This document shows, in pieces, positions 1-8,567 of a DNA stretch of 64,000 nucleotides. A model generated the notes under the pieces. The model worked only from the letters and a program-made list of their open reading frames with translations. It had not been told where the DNA came from and did no database searches. The DNA lies in assembly GCF_018918075.1 (NCBI RefSeq), contig NZ_JAHLPW010000018.1, forward strand, positions 1 to 64,000, given 5' to 3'. This DNA comes from Virgibacillus sp. MSJ-26. Its GTDB lineage: Bacteria > Bacillota > Bacilli > Bacillales > Amphibacillaceae. A program made the translations under genes and the position numbers. Positions within the stretch are counted from its first letter, which is position 1; each line of letters begins with the position of its first letter.

Positions 1-203
1 GACTTCATTCGGTATTAGCTCACGTTTCCGCGAGTTATCCCAATCTTACAGGCAGGTTGCCCACGTGATACTCACCCATCCGCCGCTCGTTCCACGGACT
101 AGACACCCCGAAGGGTGACGAGTCCGCTTCCCGCGCTCGACTTGCATGTATTAGGCACGCCGCCAGCGTTCGTCCTGAGCCAAGATCAAACTCTCCAAAA
201 AAG
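1..203 (-). rRNA. rrs: 16S ribosomal RNA, 5' end (partial)
   Basis: The minus strand reads the conserved start of a bacterial 16S rRNA (GAGAGTTTGATCTTGGCTCA near 177-196), then the V1 region and the helix leading to GCTAATACCG. The gene runs off the left edge, so only about 200 nt are present. The mature 5' end is put near 203 from the usual few bases before GAGAGTTTGATC. The V2-side sequence (CTCGCGGAAACGTGAGCTAA) resembles the Virgibacillus/Oceanobacillus group. Two bases differ from near-universal stretches: GATCTTGG instead of GATCCTGG, and GAGTATCACG instead of GAGTAACACG. Confidence 0.97.
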
Positions 204-295
204 TTTGTTGTCAAATCTTAGCTTGTTCAAAAGGTTACCCTTTTGAGTTTTATAGAAGAAACTTAATTTCTCCTGACATACTGGTTGTTCTGTTC

Positions 296-310
296 AGTTT
301 TCAAAGAGCA
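296..310 (-). promoter_or_regulatory. rrn boxA antitermination element
   Basis: The minus strand reads TGCTCTTTGAAAACT about 90 nt upstream of the 16S start. This matches the boxA found in Bacillus rrn leaders, which binds Nus factors and prevents premature termination. Confidence 0.75.
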
Positions 311-342
311 AATCTTCCGTCGCTTGTTTTGGCGACTTTCTT

Positions 343-371
343 AATATAACATGTTAACAATTCGTTGTCAA
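343..371 (-). promoter_or_regulatory. rrn promoter, gene-proximal
   Basis: The minus strand has TTGACA at 371-366 and TATATT at 348-343, separated by exactly 17 nt. It lies about 140 nt upstream of the mature 16S end, as expected for the downstream promoter of a Bacillus rrn operon. Confidence 0.85.
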
Positions 372-423
372 CATCTTCTTTTAAACTTTTTCAATATTGC
401 GACTGCCTTTTATCAGCTTATAT

Positions 424-452
424 AATATAGCATGATTTAAATTAAATAACAA
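424..452 (-). promoter_or_regulatory. rrn promoter, middle
   Basis: The minus strand has TTGTTA at 452-447, a 17-nt spacer and TATATT at 429-424. It lies about 80 bp upstream of the proximal promoter, giving the tandem layout typical of rRNA operons. Confidence 0.7.
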
Positions 453-512
453 GTTGTTTCGAAAAAGTTTTTTGTCATCTGTCGTTAAACATTTAATTTA
501 GCGACGATTAAT

Positions 513-541
513 AATCTACCACGGTTTTAAATATATGTCAA
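513..541 (-). promoter_or_regulatory. rrn promoter, distal
   Basis: The minus strand has TTGACA at 541-536, a 17-nt spacer and TAGATT at 518-513. The perfect -35 and spacing suggest a third tandem promoter for the rRNA operon. Confidence 0.65.
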
Positions 542-561
542 TTATCTTTTAAAAAACATCC

Positions 562-597
562 TTACTGCATTTCATTTTGCTCATTATTAGCATTCAT
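562..597 (-). CDS. possible 11-codon ORF with strong ribosome binding site
   Basis: The minus strand has an excellent Shine-Dalgarno sequence (AAGGGAGGTG, 614-605) followed 7 nt later by ATG and only 11 codons (MNANNEQNEMQ) before TAA. It lies just upstream of the rrn promoters. I do not recognise the peptide. It may be a real micro-ORF or the remains of a lost gene. Confidence 0.3.
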   Translation of the reverse strand: MNANNEQNEMQ

Positions 598-789
598 TGC
601 TATTCACCTCCCTTAAATATAGTGGCGTTGTTTCAACAAGAATCTCCTATTCATAATGCGTGACTACATTATTAGGAAATATACCTTCATATTTAAAAAG
701 TAAACCGCCTGTTTAATAGAAAGTATTCTAATTCATTTTGGAGTCTTATTTATGCTATACTTACAATGGATATTTTGAGGAGGAAGAGT

Positions 790-1182
790 ATGTCTCAATT
801 AGTTTACAAAAGTAAGATCAATAAAATTCGTACCTTTGCACTCGTCCTTATTTTTGCAGGGATTGGATTTATGTATATAGGTCTGTTAGTCAAAAAAATA
901 GAGTGGCTTATGCTGTTATTTTTCTTAATTGGAGTTCTTTCCGTTCTCCTAAGCACCGTCGTCTACTTATGGATTGGAATGTTATCAACTAAAGCCATTC
1001 CTATCGTGTGCCCCAATTGTGAAAAACCGACAAAAATGCTTGGACGAGTTGATGCGTGTATGCATTGCAAGCAACCTTTGACACTTGATAAGGATTTAGA
1101 AGGAAAAGAATTCGACGAGAAATATAACCAAAGTCGATATCGAAAAAAAGCTTTAGCTGAAGCTAAAAAGAAAAGCAAATAG
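790..1182 (+). CDS. ygzB: YgzB-family membrane protein (UPF0295)
   Basis: This small membrane protein of about 130 residues has two predicted transmembrane helices near residues 15-35 and 42-65. A C-terminal zinc-ribbon-like part has two CxxC pairs (CPNC and CMHC). The start at 790 follows GAGGAGG with good spacing; an earlier in-frame ATG lacks a ribosome binding site. In B. subtilis ygzB sits beside perR and near an rRNA operon, and the same neighbourhood is seen here. The function of the family is unknown. Confidence 0.85.
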   Translation: MSQLVYKSKINKIRTFALVLIFAGIGFMYIGLLVKKIEWLMLLFFLIGVLSVLLSTVVYLWIGMLSTKAIPIVCPNCEKPTKMLGRVDACMHCKQPLTLDKDLEGKEFDEKYNQSRYRKKALAEAKKKSK

Positions 1183-1188
1183 AATTTG

Positions 1189-1220
1189 GGCTCTGTTATA
1201 AAATTTAACAGAGCCTTTTT
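1189..1220 (+). terminator. Rho-independent terminator of ygzB
   Basis: The stem GGCTCTGTTA / TAACAGAGCC is followed by a T run, directly after the ygzB stop codon. Confidence 0.85.
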
Positions 1221-1268
1221 AATACCAATGGTCAAATATATATTTCGATCGTTATTTGGGAGGTTAAC

Positions 1269-3008
1269 ATGAAACATCAAACATTGAACCCGTCATTACA
1301 GTTTAACTTTGCATTTGAAAATAAAATAAAACCAATGGTGTTCCGGGATCCCGTTAAAATTATTACTACTCATACTTTAGATGAAGTGGATAATTGTTTT
1401 ACTGAAATACAACAATTATCTAATGAAGGCTATTATGTAGCAGGATTTGTTTCTTATGAAGCGGCACCTGCATTTAACCCTCGTTTAAGAGTGAAGGAGA
1501 ATTCAAATATGCCTTTACTTTGGTTTGGCGTTTTTGAAGAAGCATTTAGACCAGAATCTATTAAGACTACCAATTATCAAACAGGTCAATGGGAATCTAA
1601 TATTACCATTGATAGTTACATTAACCAGATTTCTAAAATTCACGAGTACCTAGAAGACGGAAAAACAGAACAAGTTAATTATACGTTAAAAATGAAATCT
1701 GCTTTTAAAGGTGATTCACTAGCTTTTGCCGAGAATTTAATCAATGCTCAAGCTGCAGATTATACAGCATATATAGATACTGGACGTTACCAAATCGCGT
1801 CCGCTTCTCCAGAATTATTTTTTCAATTACAAGGTCGAGTTTTAACCACAAAACCAATGGCCGGAACTGCCCCTCGAGGGAAAACATATAAAGAAGACCT
1901 TGCCCAAGCAAAGTGGCTTAAAAATTCAAAAAAGAACCAACAGGAAAATAATATTATTGCAAAAGCAATGAAAGAAGAGATGGAAACGATAGCAAACAAA
2001 GGACAAGTCCACATTACTAATCAGCATTCTATTGAAAAATATCCAACGGTTTACCAAATGACAACAACATTAACTTCTGAACTCGCGTCAAACTTAGGAT
2101 TGTTCGATATCTTTAAAGCTATTTTTCCATGTAGTTCGATTACCGGTCTGCCTAAGAAAGAGACAATGGATGTCATTTTTGAAATAGAACAAGAAGCGCG
2201 TGATGTCTATTGCGGAGCTATCGGTTATATCACGCCAAATCAAGAAGCCATTTTCAACGTGCCCATCCGGACAGCTGTTATAGATTCTGAGAAAAACGAA
2301 GCTATTTACGGTGTTGGTGGCGGAATTACGAGGGAATCTACTGCTGAAGATGAGTATAAAGAAGTCCTCACAAAAACAGCTATTATACATACAAATAAGA
2401 CTGATTACAACTTGTTAGAATCCATTCGGTTAGAGGATGGTCAGTACTTTCTTTTAAAGAATCATTTAGAAAGAGTAAAACAATCAGCTAGCTACTTCGA
2501 CGTGAGTATCAATATCGAAAAAATAAAACAATCACTATATAATTTTGCAACAGAACACCCTCAAGGTACATACAAAGTTCGCTTATTAATTAATCAAAAG
2601 GGCGAGTATACTATAGATGAGAAGAAAATTTCAGTGATGGAAAATTCACAGATTGTAAAAGTTGCCATTCAACCAATTGATAAGGAAAATGTATTTCATT
2701 ACCATAAAACAACATCCCGGGAGATTTATAATAAACATAAACAGGCTAACATATTTGACGTCTTGTTGTGGAATGATAGAAAGGAAATTACTGAATTTAC
2801 AAACGGAAATATCGTCGTTGACATAGACGGTAATTTGTACACCCCGCCAATATCTTGCGGACTGCTACCTGGGACGTTTCGAAAACATTTATTAAATGAA
2901 AATCTTATTTCAGAAAGGGTTATCCCTTTAGAAAAGTTATCATCCTGCAATGCCATATGGTTTATTAACAGTGTACGGAAATGGGTTCCTGTTTATATAA
3001 AAAAATAA
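1269..3008 (+). CDS. pabBC: fused aminodeoxychorismate synthase component I / aminodeoxychorismate lyase
   Basis: This bifunctional folate enzyme makes p-aminobenzoate. Residues 1 to about 370 are a chorismate-binding PabB domain with the PMAGTAPRG, SSITGLPKKETM and YCGAIGY signatures. It aminates chorismate using ammonia from a separate PabA glutaminase. Residues from about 380 to 579 are a PLP-dependent PabC lyase domain, with the likely Schiff-base lysine at Lys480 in HKTTSR and the ITEFTNGNI segment. A GGGAGG ribosome binding site precedes the ATG. No pabA is nearby. The fusion is known in other bacteria. The gene appears inserted between ygzB and perR relative to B. subtilis. Confidence 0.93.
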   Translation: MKHQTLNPSLQFNFAFENKIKPMVFRDPVKIITTHTLDEVDNCFTEIQQLSNEGYYVAGFVSYEAAPAFNPRLRVKENSNMPLLWFGVFEEAFRPESIKTTNYQTGQWESNITIDSYINQISKIHEYLEDGKTEQVNYTLKMKSAFKGDSLAFAENLINAQAADYTAYIDTGRYQIASASPELFFQLQGRVLTTKPMAGTAPRGKTYKEDLAQAKWLKNSKKNQQENNIIAKAMKEEMETIANKGQVHITNQHSIEKYPTVYQMTTTLTSELASNLGLFDIFKAIFPCSSITGLPKKETMDVIFEIEQEARDVYCGAIGYITPNQEAIFNVPIRTAVIDSEKNEAIYGVGGGITRESTAEDEYKEVLTKTAIIHTNKTDYNLLESIRLEDGQYFLLKNHLERVKQSASYFDVSINIEKIKQSLYNFATEHPQGTYKVRLLINQKGEYTIDEKKISVMENSQIVKVAIQPIDKENVFHYHKTTSREIYNKHKQANIFDVLLWNDRKEITEFTNGNIVVDIDGNLYTPPISCGLLPGTFRKHLLNENLISERVIPLEKLSSCNAIWFINSVRKWVPVYIKK

Positions 3009-3019
3009 CAACTTCATAT

Positions 3020-3064
3020 AAGGGTGTTTCTTTTGAGATTAATTCGAGGAAACTCCCTTTTAAA
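3020..3064. terminator. bidirectional terminator between pabBC and rlmA
   Basis: An imperfect stem (AAGGGTGTTTC / GAAACTCCCTT) lies between the convergent genes and is flanked by T-rich sequence on both strands. Confidence 0.65.
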
Positions 3065-3065
3065 A

Positions 3066-3953
3066 CTATAACTTCTTATAGCCAATTAATACATCAAAAT
3101 CCACAGAGATCGAACGAATGCCTGATGCCTTAAAGTTATTTGTTTTCTCGTCAGACCAATTCCAAGTGAGCGGGGTCATATGTAAAAGCAAGTCAAGATG
3201 TTCTTCATCAAGTAACACGTCGTATTGTAGGTCAATTTTCTCTACGTCTTTAAAGTGTTGATAAAATAATTCAACAGTAGGTTCATTGGAGTAGAGAGTA
3301 TCATGTTTAGGCCGATCATCATTAAACTCTCTAAGCTGTATTAAATAGTCTTTCTGAGGAACGACTTTAATGGCCAGACCATCTTTTTCTAATACTCGTG
3401 TGAATTCATCATAGTTGGCAGGCGATAATATGTTTAAAATAATATTGACTGTCTGTTTTTGAAAAGGAATATTAGCTAGATCCGCTACAAACCAGTTTTG
3501 ACCTCCATAATATTTAGCCGCCTTAAGAATACCTTCTTTGGCTATGTCAATTCCTGCTGCTGTAATCTTTTCGGGTGTATAATCCAGTAATCCATGATGT
3601 ATTTTGTATAAATGTGAACCTTCCCCTGAACCCGCATCTAAGATAAATAAGCGGGATGATCCTTGCACTTCTATGATCAGTTCAGTTAACTTTTGATGTA
3701 ATGGAGCAAAAAAGACACTCTCTGTGATTAGTTTCCTTCGCGAGTCAAACAATTCTTTATTATAATTAGTCTTCACAGCTCGGGTTAGTAAATTCACATA
3801 GCCCTGTTTTGCGATATCAAACGAATGACCCTTTTCACAAGTTAATTGAGCGACATCAACACGCATGGATGATTTACAATTTGGACACGATATATTCGAT
3901 TCAATTTGAGACATGAGCTGGGCGCTACTTTCTCTTTTACTCAACCTTGACAT
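3066..3953 (-). CDS. 23S rRNA guanine-N1 methyltransferase-like protein (RlmA family)
   Basis: This SAM-dependent methyltransferase has an N-terminal zinc-binding segment (CPNC, then CEKGHSFD, about residues 23-43) typical of RlmA enzymes, which methylate a guanine in a 23S rRNA hairpin. The class I methyltransferase motif LDAGSGEGSH is near residue 107. The LLTRAVKTNYNKELFDSRR segment after the zinc site is also characteristic. The start follows GAGGAG. Substrate position (G745 or G748) cannot be decided from sequence alone. Confidence 0.85.
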   Translation of the reverse strand: MSRLSKRESSAQLMSQIESNISCPNCKSSMRVDVAQLTCEKGHSFDIAKQGYVNLLTRAVKTNYNKELFDSRRKLITESVFFAPLHQKLTELIIEVQGSSRLFILDAGSGEGSHLYKIHHGLLDYTPEKITAAGIDIAKEGILKAAKYYGGQNWFVADLANIPFQKQTVNIILNILSPANYDEFTRVLEKDGLAIKVVPQKDYLIQLREFNDDRPKHDTLYSNEPTVELFYQHFKDVEKIDLQYDVLLDEEHLDLLLHMTPLTWNWSDEKTNNFKASGIRSISVDFDVLIGYKKL

Positions 3954-4022
3954 TTTTGTAACTCCTCATGTACTTTAATTCTTTTGAAAAAAAGCCATGC
4001 TATTTAAGCATGACCGGTAAAT

Positions 4023-4484
4023 TTATTGAACATTTTTTTCAGGTGTATCAGTTAACTCTTTGCAATCTGGGCATGTGCCATAAAGTTCCATTCGATGATG
4101 ACTAACTTCAAACCCGGTCACTTGCTCAGCTAAGGATTCAACTTCATCCAAGGTTGGATAATAAAAGTCAACAATCTTGCCACAGTCTTCACAGATAATA
4201 TGGTAATGTTCTGTCGTGTCGCAATCAAAGCGACTTGAGGAATCTCCATATGTCAATTCGCGCACAAGTCCAATCTCTTTTAAGACGCGGAGATTGTTAT
4301 AGACTGTTGCCACACTCATATTGGGAAACTTCCCCTCAAGTGCTTTATAAATCTCATCAGCTGTCGGATGCCCCTTAGAGTTTAAGAGAAAATCAAGCAC
4401 CGCATGACGCTGAGGTGTAATACGTACACCTGATTCCTTCAATGTATCAATTGCTTCTTCTAATTGTTGTTCGGACACCGTCAT
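4023..4484 (-). CDS. perR: peroxide-stress repressor PerR (Fur family)
   Basis: This 153-residue metal-dependent repressor senses hydrogen peroxide by oxidation of metal-ligand histidines. All five regulatory-metal ligands known from B. subtilis PerR are present, each shifted by two: His39, Asp87, His93, His95 and Asp106. The Asp in SSRFD separates PerR from Fur. Structural-zinc cysteines are in CEDC (98, 101) and CPDC. The start at 4484 is chosen because it matches the B. subtilis N terminus. Its SD (GAGAGGTG) is unusually close to the ATG. Two PerR boxes flank its promoter, indicating autoregulation. Confidence 0.95.
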   Translation of the reverse strand: MTVSEQQLEEAIDTLKESGVRITPQRHAVLDFLLNSKGHPTADEIYKALEGKFPNMSVATVYNNLRVLKEIGLVRELTYGDSSSRFDCDTTEHYHIICEDCGKIVDFYYPTLDEVESLAEQVTGFEVSHHRMELYGTCPDCKELTDTPEKNVQ

Positions 4485-4527
4485 GCACCTCTCTTTCATT
4501 TTAATATGAATTATTAACATTATTATA

Positions 4528-4542
4528 TGATAATCTTTATAA
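4528..4542 (-). promoter_or_regulatory. PerR box 2 of perR
   Basis: The minus strand reads TTATAAAGATTATCA, which matches 12 of 14 defined positions of TTATAATNATTATAA. It lies at the predicted transcription start, downstream of the -10 element. Confidence 0.6.
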
Positions 4543-4544
4543 TT

Positions 4545-4574
4545 AGTTTACCGTCTTATATAGGGTCTTGTCAA
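4545..4574 (-). promoter_or_regulatory. perR promoter
   Basis: The minus strand has TTGACA at 4574-4569, an 18-nt spacer and TAAACT at 4550-4545. It lies between two PerR boxes. Confidence 0.65.
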
Positions 4575-4592
4575 TATAAGTACATTATTATC

Positions 4593-4607
4593 TAATAATT
4601 ATTATAA
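4593..4607 (-). promoter_or_regulatory. PerR box 1 of perR
   Basis: The minus strand reads TTATAATAATTATTA, which differs from the PerR consensus at one position. It lies just upstream of the -35 element. The identical 15-mer occurs in front of pfeT at 43476-43490. Confidence 0.8.
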
Positions 4608-4640
4608 CAAGTCACATTTAATTTAGGTAGCTAATTCGTT

Positions 4641-5597
4641 TTAATATCCGAGTGATGTATCAATTTGATTAACATAATCATCTTCACCTTTGACAAAGAC
4701 GTCAAGGTTTCTCTCTAATATATCCAATGCACGTGGTAAGTAATTAGGTGAAATACCTGATAAATGCGGGGTAATTGTGACCTTTTCTTCAGCCCATAAC
4801 GGATGGTCTTCTGGTAATGGCTCCGTTTCAAAAACATCCAGAACGGCATGAGCGATTTCTTTTTCCTTGATTGCTTTGATAATGACGTCACTCTCCACAG
4901 CATCTCCACGCCCCATGTTAAGGAATATAGCACTCTCTTTCATTGCTTTGAACAGGTCAAACGTATAGAGATACTGCGTTTCTTTAGTGCTTGGTAAAAC
5001 AGATATAACGAAATCTGCTTCAGGTAGATACGCTTTCATTTTATCAGTTGTTACATTTTCATCAAAGTGATTGACTGCCCGTCCACTGCGCGATACGCCT
5101 ATTGTCTTCATACGAAATGCTTTAGCTAATCGAGCAACTTCTTGTCCAATAGCTCCAGTACCAGCGATTAACATCGTTTTCTCAGTAATTTCTAAAGGCT
5201 TTTGTTTTTTATCACGCGCCCATACATGCTCTTTTTCTTTTTCCATTAGCGTCTTTTCATCACGATAGACTTGAAGCAGCATTGAAATAGCATATTCTGC
5301 CATTGGAACCTTGTGAATTCCCCTAACATTTGTCACTAAAACACCTTTCTTTTCCAAGGCATCAAAAGGTAATTGATCAAGACCCGCTGACAAAACATTC
5401 ACCCATTTTAATTTTTTAGCATGTTCTACTAAGGTATCAGTTAAATCTGACCCATATGTGACGATCACTTCTGCTTCTTCAATATGTTTTTGGGCTTCAT
5501 CCATATTGTCGCAAAAAGTAAACTTCAATGTTGGATAATTTGCTTTCAGTTTTTCTTGGTCTTTTTCTGATATTTTTAATGAAAATAATACGGACAT
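4641..5597 (-). CDS. D-2-hydroxyacid dehydrogenase family protein
   Basis: This 318-residue NAD(P)-dependent oxidoreductase has the Rossmann motif GTGAIG near residue 145. The catalytic Arg (NMGRGD), Glu (DVFETEPLP) and His (TPHLSG) of the family are present. It interconverts a 2-oxoacid and a D-2-hydroxyacid; the substrate is not predictable. A GGGGG ribosome binding site supports the start. It is oriented like perR but more than 150 bp upstream, so it is probably separately transcribed. Confidence 0.85.
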   Translation of the reverse strand: MSVLFSLKISEKDQEKLKANYPTLKFTFCDNMDEAQKHIEEAEVIVTYGSDLTDTLVEHAKKLKWVNVLSAGLDQLPFDALEKKGVLVTNVRGIHKVPMAEYAISMLLQVYRDEKTLMEKEKEHVWARDKKQKPLEITEKTMLIAGTGAIGQEVARLAKAFRMKTIGVSRSGRAVNHFDENVTTDKMKAYLPEADFVISVLPSTKETQYLYTFDLFKAMKESAIFLNMGRGDAVESDVIIKAIKEKEIAHAVLDVFETEPLPEDHPLWAEEKVTITPHLSGISPNYLPRALDILERNLDVFVKGEDDYVNQIDTSLGY

Positions 5598-5703
5598 TAC
5601 AATCCCCCTACTGGTTTTTCTTTTGCATATATATTACTATATTAAACGTTTTAATAGTAATAAAACAGTAGAAAGATTTTTACCCCTCTTAATCTAGTCA
5701 TTT

Positions 5704-6348
5704 TTATAGCAGACGCTGATACAAAATTTTAAGATCAAAGAATAAAGATTGTTGGCTAATATAATGTAAATCAGCTTTTATGATGTCATCATAATCTGCT
5801 GTGTTCGGTAAATTAAGTTGGGCATACCCCGTCAAACCTGGCCTTACTTTAAAGCGATTGGCCTGATGCCGATTAAAATAATCAGCAATTTCTGGATGTT
5901 CTGGTTTCGGACCGACGAGACTCATATCACCTTTCAATACATTAAAGAGACACGGTAATCTATGAAGTTTATATTTTTTCAATGTTAAACCTGTCTCTGT
6001 ATAAAATGATTCATCTCTTAAAAACTTAAAAGAATCAGGAACACCGTATCGCCAATTGTCGGGTGCAGGATAAGGCGGTAAGGCTTGAATCAATTGTCTA
6101 GGCGGAGTCTTTATTCTGAATGTGTACATGATAAACAAGCGCTTATCTTTACCTGTCCGTGGCTCTTTAAAAATAATAGGACGACCTTCTTGTTTATATA
6201 AACGATAAGCTATTATTAAAAACAGTGGTGATAAAGTGAGTAGTAAGATAGAACTAACAAGAACATCTAATAATCTTTTTACTATAAAGTTAAGATAGAT
6301 ATTCACAAAATAACTTGTTCTTAGTCTCACGCGCTCTATTAACTCCAT
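5704..6348 (-). CDS. bacterial sugar transferase (polyprenyl-phosphate phosphosugar transferase type)
   Basis: This membrane-anchored initiating glycosyltransferase of about 214 residues transfers a sugar-1-phosphate to undecaprenyl phosphate, the first step of exopolysaccharide or teichuronic acid synthesis. The N-terminal KRLLDVLVSSILLLTLSPLF is the typical amphipathic/membrane start. The MSLVGPKPE and RPGLTGYAQ signatures are in the C-terminal half. It stands alone with no other polysaccharide genes nearby, which is unusual. The start follows TGGAGG. Confidence 0.85.
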   Translation of the reverse strand: MELIERVRLRTSYFVNIYLNFIVKRLLDVLVSSILLLTLSPLFLIIAYRLYKQEGRPIIFKEPRTGKDKRLFIMYTFRIKTPPRQLIQALPPYPAPDNWRYGVPDSFKFLRDESFYTETGLTLKKYKLHRLPCLFNVLKGDMSLVGPKPEHPEIADYFNRHQANRFKVRPGLTGYAQLNLPNTADYDDIIKADLHYISQQSLFFDLKILYQRLL

Positions 6349-6420
6349 TTTTATCCTCCATTTAAAATGGTAATTTATTTAACCATATTCCAGAACGGTT
6401 GGATATATTACTAAAAGAAG

Positions 6421-6734
6421 AAAAGCTCAGGGTGTCTGGTCAGCTCCGACAAGCTTAAGCAGAAATCCGCAGTGGGTTCTTTGCTAGGTTTACTGTTTAA
6501 GACCTCGAGGAGCTAGGCGCCCTGAGCTGGACGAACAAAAGTGTAAACGCCCGATTAGCAACGTACAAGTTGGAGAAGGCCTGACGAGATAAAGGAGACT
6601 TGAAGAGCAAAGCGATTCAATGTCGACTTATCGTAGGAAGGCATTCGAAACTTGATAGTTGATGGACGATTGTACTGGACGTGGCCAATTTTAGTATAAA
6701 GTTATACACAGAAGTTTTGATGTTATAGTTTCCT
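6421..6734. repeat. dispersed intergenic repeat family A, long copy (A1)
   Basis: This non-coding block of about 310 bp fills most of the gap between the sugar transferase and opuAC. It contains the perfect inverted pair GCTCAGGG (6425-6432) / CCCTGAGC (6520-6527). A second module begins ACGCCCGATTAGCAACGTAC. The conserved tail is GGCCAATTTTAGTATAAAG ... ATGTTATAGTTTCCT. The tail recurs at 14948-15037, the middle module at 45540 and 49745, and the last 14 bases in reverse at 43251-43264. It is a structured dispersed element; I do not assign a family name. Confidence 0.75.
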
Positions 6735-6741
6735 GGTGTAT

Positions 6742-6775
6742 GAAAAAAGCTTGGAGTAAGTCTTCACTCCAAGCT
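6742..6775 (-). terminator. Rho-independent terminator of opuAC
   Basis: A perfect 10-bp stem AGCTTGGAGT / ACTCCAAGCT is followed on the minus strand by six T. It lies just after the opuAC stop. Confidence 0.85.
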
Positions 6776-6793
6776 AAAAGTTTTTTTCGTCGT

Positions 6794-7741
6794 TTATTTT
6801 GCTTCTAAATCTTCTATAGAATCAAGGTCCATATATTCTGGTACGACTATACCAATTTTTGCACCTTTTAAGTTTGGTCCTAAATCATCTAAATTGTCTT
6901 CATGCTTATCAAAGAATTCTTGGTGAGTTATCGGTAACCATGCTGCAATGGTTGCATCGGCATCCCCGTTTGCTACTGTCTCAAACACAACCGCAACATC
7001 TACAGGTGTAACTTCTACCTTAAAGCCTTTTTGTTCCATGGCTTCTTTTAAAACACCAGATGATGCTCTTTCAGAGTCCCATGGCGTGGATACAAGTTCA
7101 ACTTCAACACCGTCCACGTCATCGACTCCTTCTCCCCACTTGGCTACTTTATCTTCATTGTCTTCTACCCAGCGTTTCGCGACATCTTCAACTTCTTCCC
7201 CCGAGTCTTGAGCTTCATACATAATCTCTTCCATGTCTTCTACGTCCCATTCAAACTGGCTAATCATCTTGTATGCCTCAGGTTTTTCCTCTTCAAGTCC
7301 AAGTTTTGCTATAGAATTAATATTTTCTTCGCCACCATAAACTTCTTTTGGATCATCCAGATATTTCATATCCGGATACTTCGCAAACATCCAATGTGGA
7401 TTCCAGCCTGTAATAATAATAGGTTCTTCTTTGTTCATAGCTTGATCAAGTTCTGACATCATTGCTGCGGTTGACGACAGTTCTACATCCCAACCTTGTA
7501 AACTATCATATTCCTCAATCGCTTCTTCTGTTGCAACAGAAATTCCTGCACCCGGCTCGATACCGGTAATTGTATAATCAACTTCCTCACTATAGTTAAC
7601 TGCGTCATCAGTTGTTTCATCATCGTTATCCCCTTCAGCAGAATCATTGTCTGAACAAGCCGCAAGGAATAACATACATGCTAATATTGAAATAAACACG
7701 ATTGATCTTTTAAACTCTAACTTCTTTAAACTAGCAAACAT
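6794..7741 (-). CDS. opuAC: glycine betaine ABC transporter substrate-binding lipoprotein OpuAC-like
   Basis: This extracytoplasmic receptor binds glycine betaine. It has a lipoprotein signal peptide with lipobox LAAC (Cys29) and two lobes in the order seen in B. subtilis OpuAC. The three tryptophans that form the betaine cage are at Trp113 (TGWNPHW), Trp221 (PWDSE) and Trp268 (AAWLP). The mature protein is very acidic, as in halophiles. The start follows GGAGGAG. The ATPase and permease (OpuAA, OpuAB) are not in the window, so this is an orphan receptor or its partners are elsewhere. Confidence 0.92.
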   Translation of the reverse strand: MFASLKKLEFKRSIVFISILACMLFLAACSDNDSAEGDNDDETTDDAVNYSEEVDYTITGIEPGAGISVATEEAIEEYDSLQGWDVELSSTAAMMSELDQAMNKEEPIIITGWNPHWMFAKYPDMKYLDDPKEVYGGEENINSIAKLGLEEEKPEAYKMISQFEWDVEDMEEIMYEAQDSGEEVEDVAKRWVEDNEDKVAKWGEGVDDVDGVEVELVSTPWDSERASSGVLKEAMEQKGFKVEVTPVDVAVVFETVANGDADATIAAWLPITHQEFFDKHEDNLDDLGPNLKGAKIGIVVPEYMDLDSIEDLEAK

Positions 7742-7984
7742 TAAATAAACTCCTCCTCTAATAATGCATGAAACTATTCACCTAATCGAATCCTCTGATT
7801 TATAAGACATTTAACAATATATCTATATTTTTATCTAATCGCAAACACGATAATATAGGAAATAGACTCATTTACTAATAAAAATGAAACTCATGAACAA
7901 ATCTCTAAAGTTTTCTTAGATTTATTATGTTTTGCAATCAAACCTTAGAATTTAATAAATTTTATAAATTAAAAAAGAACGTAA

Positions 7985-8016
7985 AAAACCCACCTGGATA
8001 GCTCCACATGGGTTTT
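7985..8016 (-). terminator. Rho-independent terminator of bcp
   Basis: A stem with AAAACCCA / TGGGTTTT arms and an extra CCTGG/CCACA pairing lies between bcp and opuAC. The minus strand continues with T residues. Confidence 0.75.
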
Positions 8017-8040
8017 AATTTTTCACACGTTCTAATCCTA

Positions 8041-8511
8041 CTAATTTAAATACTCTCTCACATATTCTAGCGCTTCTTCTACATGGCCTTTAACCCGTAC
8101 TTTACGGTATTCTTTTTGAATTTGGCCTTCCTTATCGATAATGAATGTCGAGCGTTCAATCCCGTAATATTCGCGGCCGAAGTTTTTCTTTAACTTCCAA
8201 ACGCCATAATCTTTAGCTGCTTGTTTATCTTCATCAGCCAGTAGTAAAAACGGTAAATCATGCTTATCTATAAACTTTTCATGGCGCGTTACCGGATCAG
8301 GGCTCACACCAATAATCACTGCATCAAGTTCTCCAAAACTTTCATGATGATCACGAAAATCACAAGCCTGCGTTGTACAACCTGGTGTCATATCTTTAGG
8401 GTAAAAATACAACACTATATTCTTGCCTTTAAAATCACTTAAGCTTACCTTTTCACCATTTTGATCCGGTAGCGTAAAGTCTGGTGCTTGTTTACCTATT
8501 TCCACTGTCAT
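8041..8511 (-). CDS. bcp: thioredoxin-dependent peroxiredoxin, BCP/PrxQ type
   Basis: This 156-residue thiol peroxidase reduces hydrogen peroxide and alkyl hydroperoxides. The peroxidatic Cys45 is in TPGCTTQACDF, with Cys50 as likely resolving cysteine, the PrxQ arrangement. The start at 8511 follows GGGGGT; an upstream in-frame ATG has no such site. It corresponds to ygaF, which lies close to perR in B. subtilis. No PerR box was seen immediately upstream. Confidence 0.93.
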   Translation of the reverse strand: MTVEIGKQAPDFTLPDQNGEKVSLSDFKGKNIVLYFYPKDMTPGCTTQACDFRDHHESFGELDAVIIGVSPDPVTRHEKFIDKHDLPFLLLADEDKQAAKDYGVWKLKKNFGREYYGIERSTFIIDKEGQIQKEYRKVRVKGHVEEALEYVREYLN

Positions 8512-8567
8512 TGAAATACCCCCAATATTCATTCTTTCTTAATCATAACACTAGGACCATTTCATTT

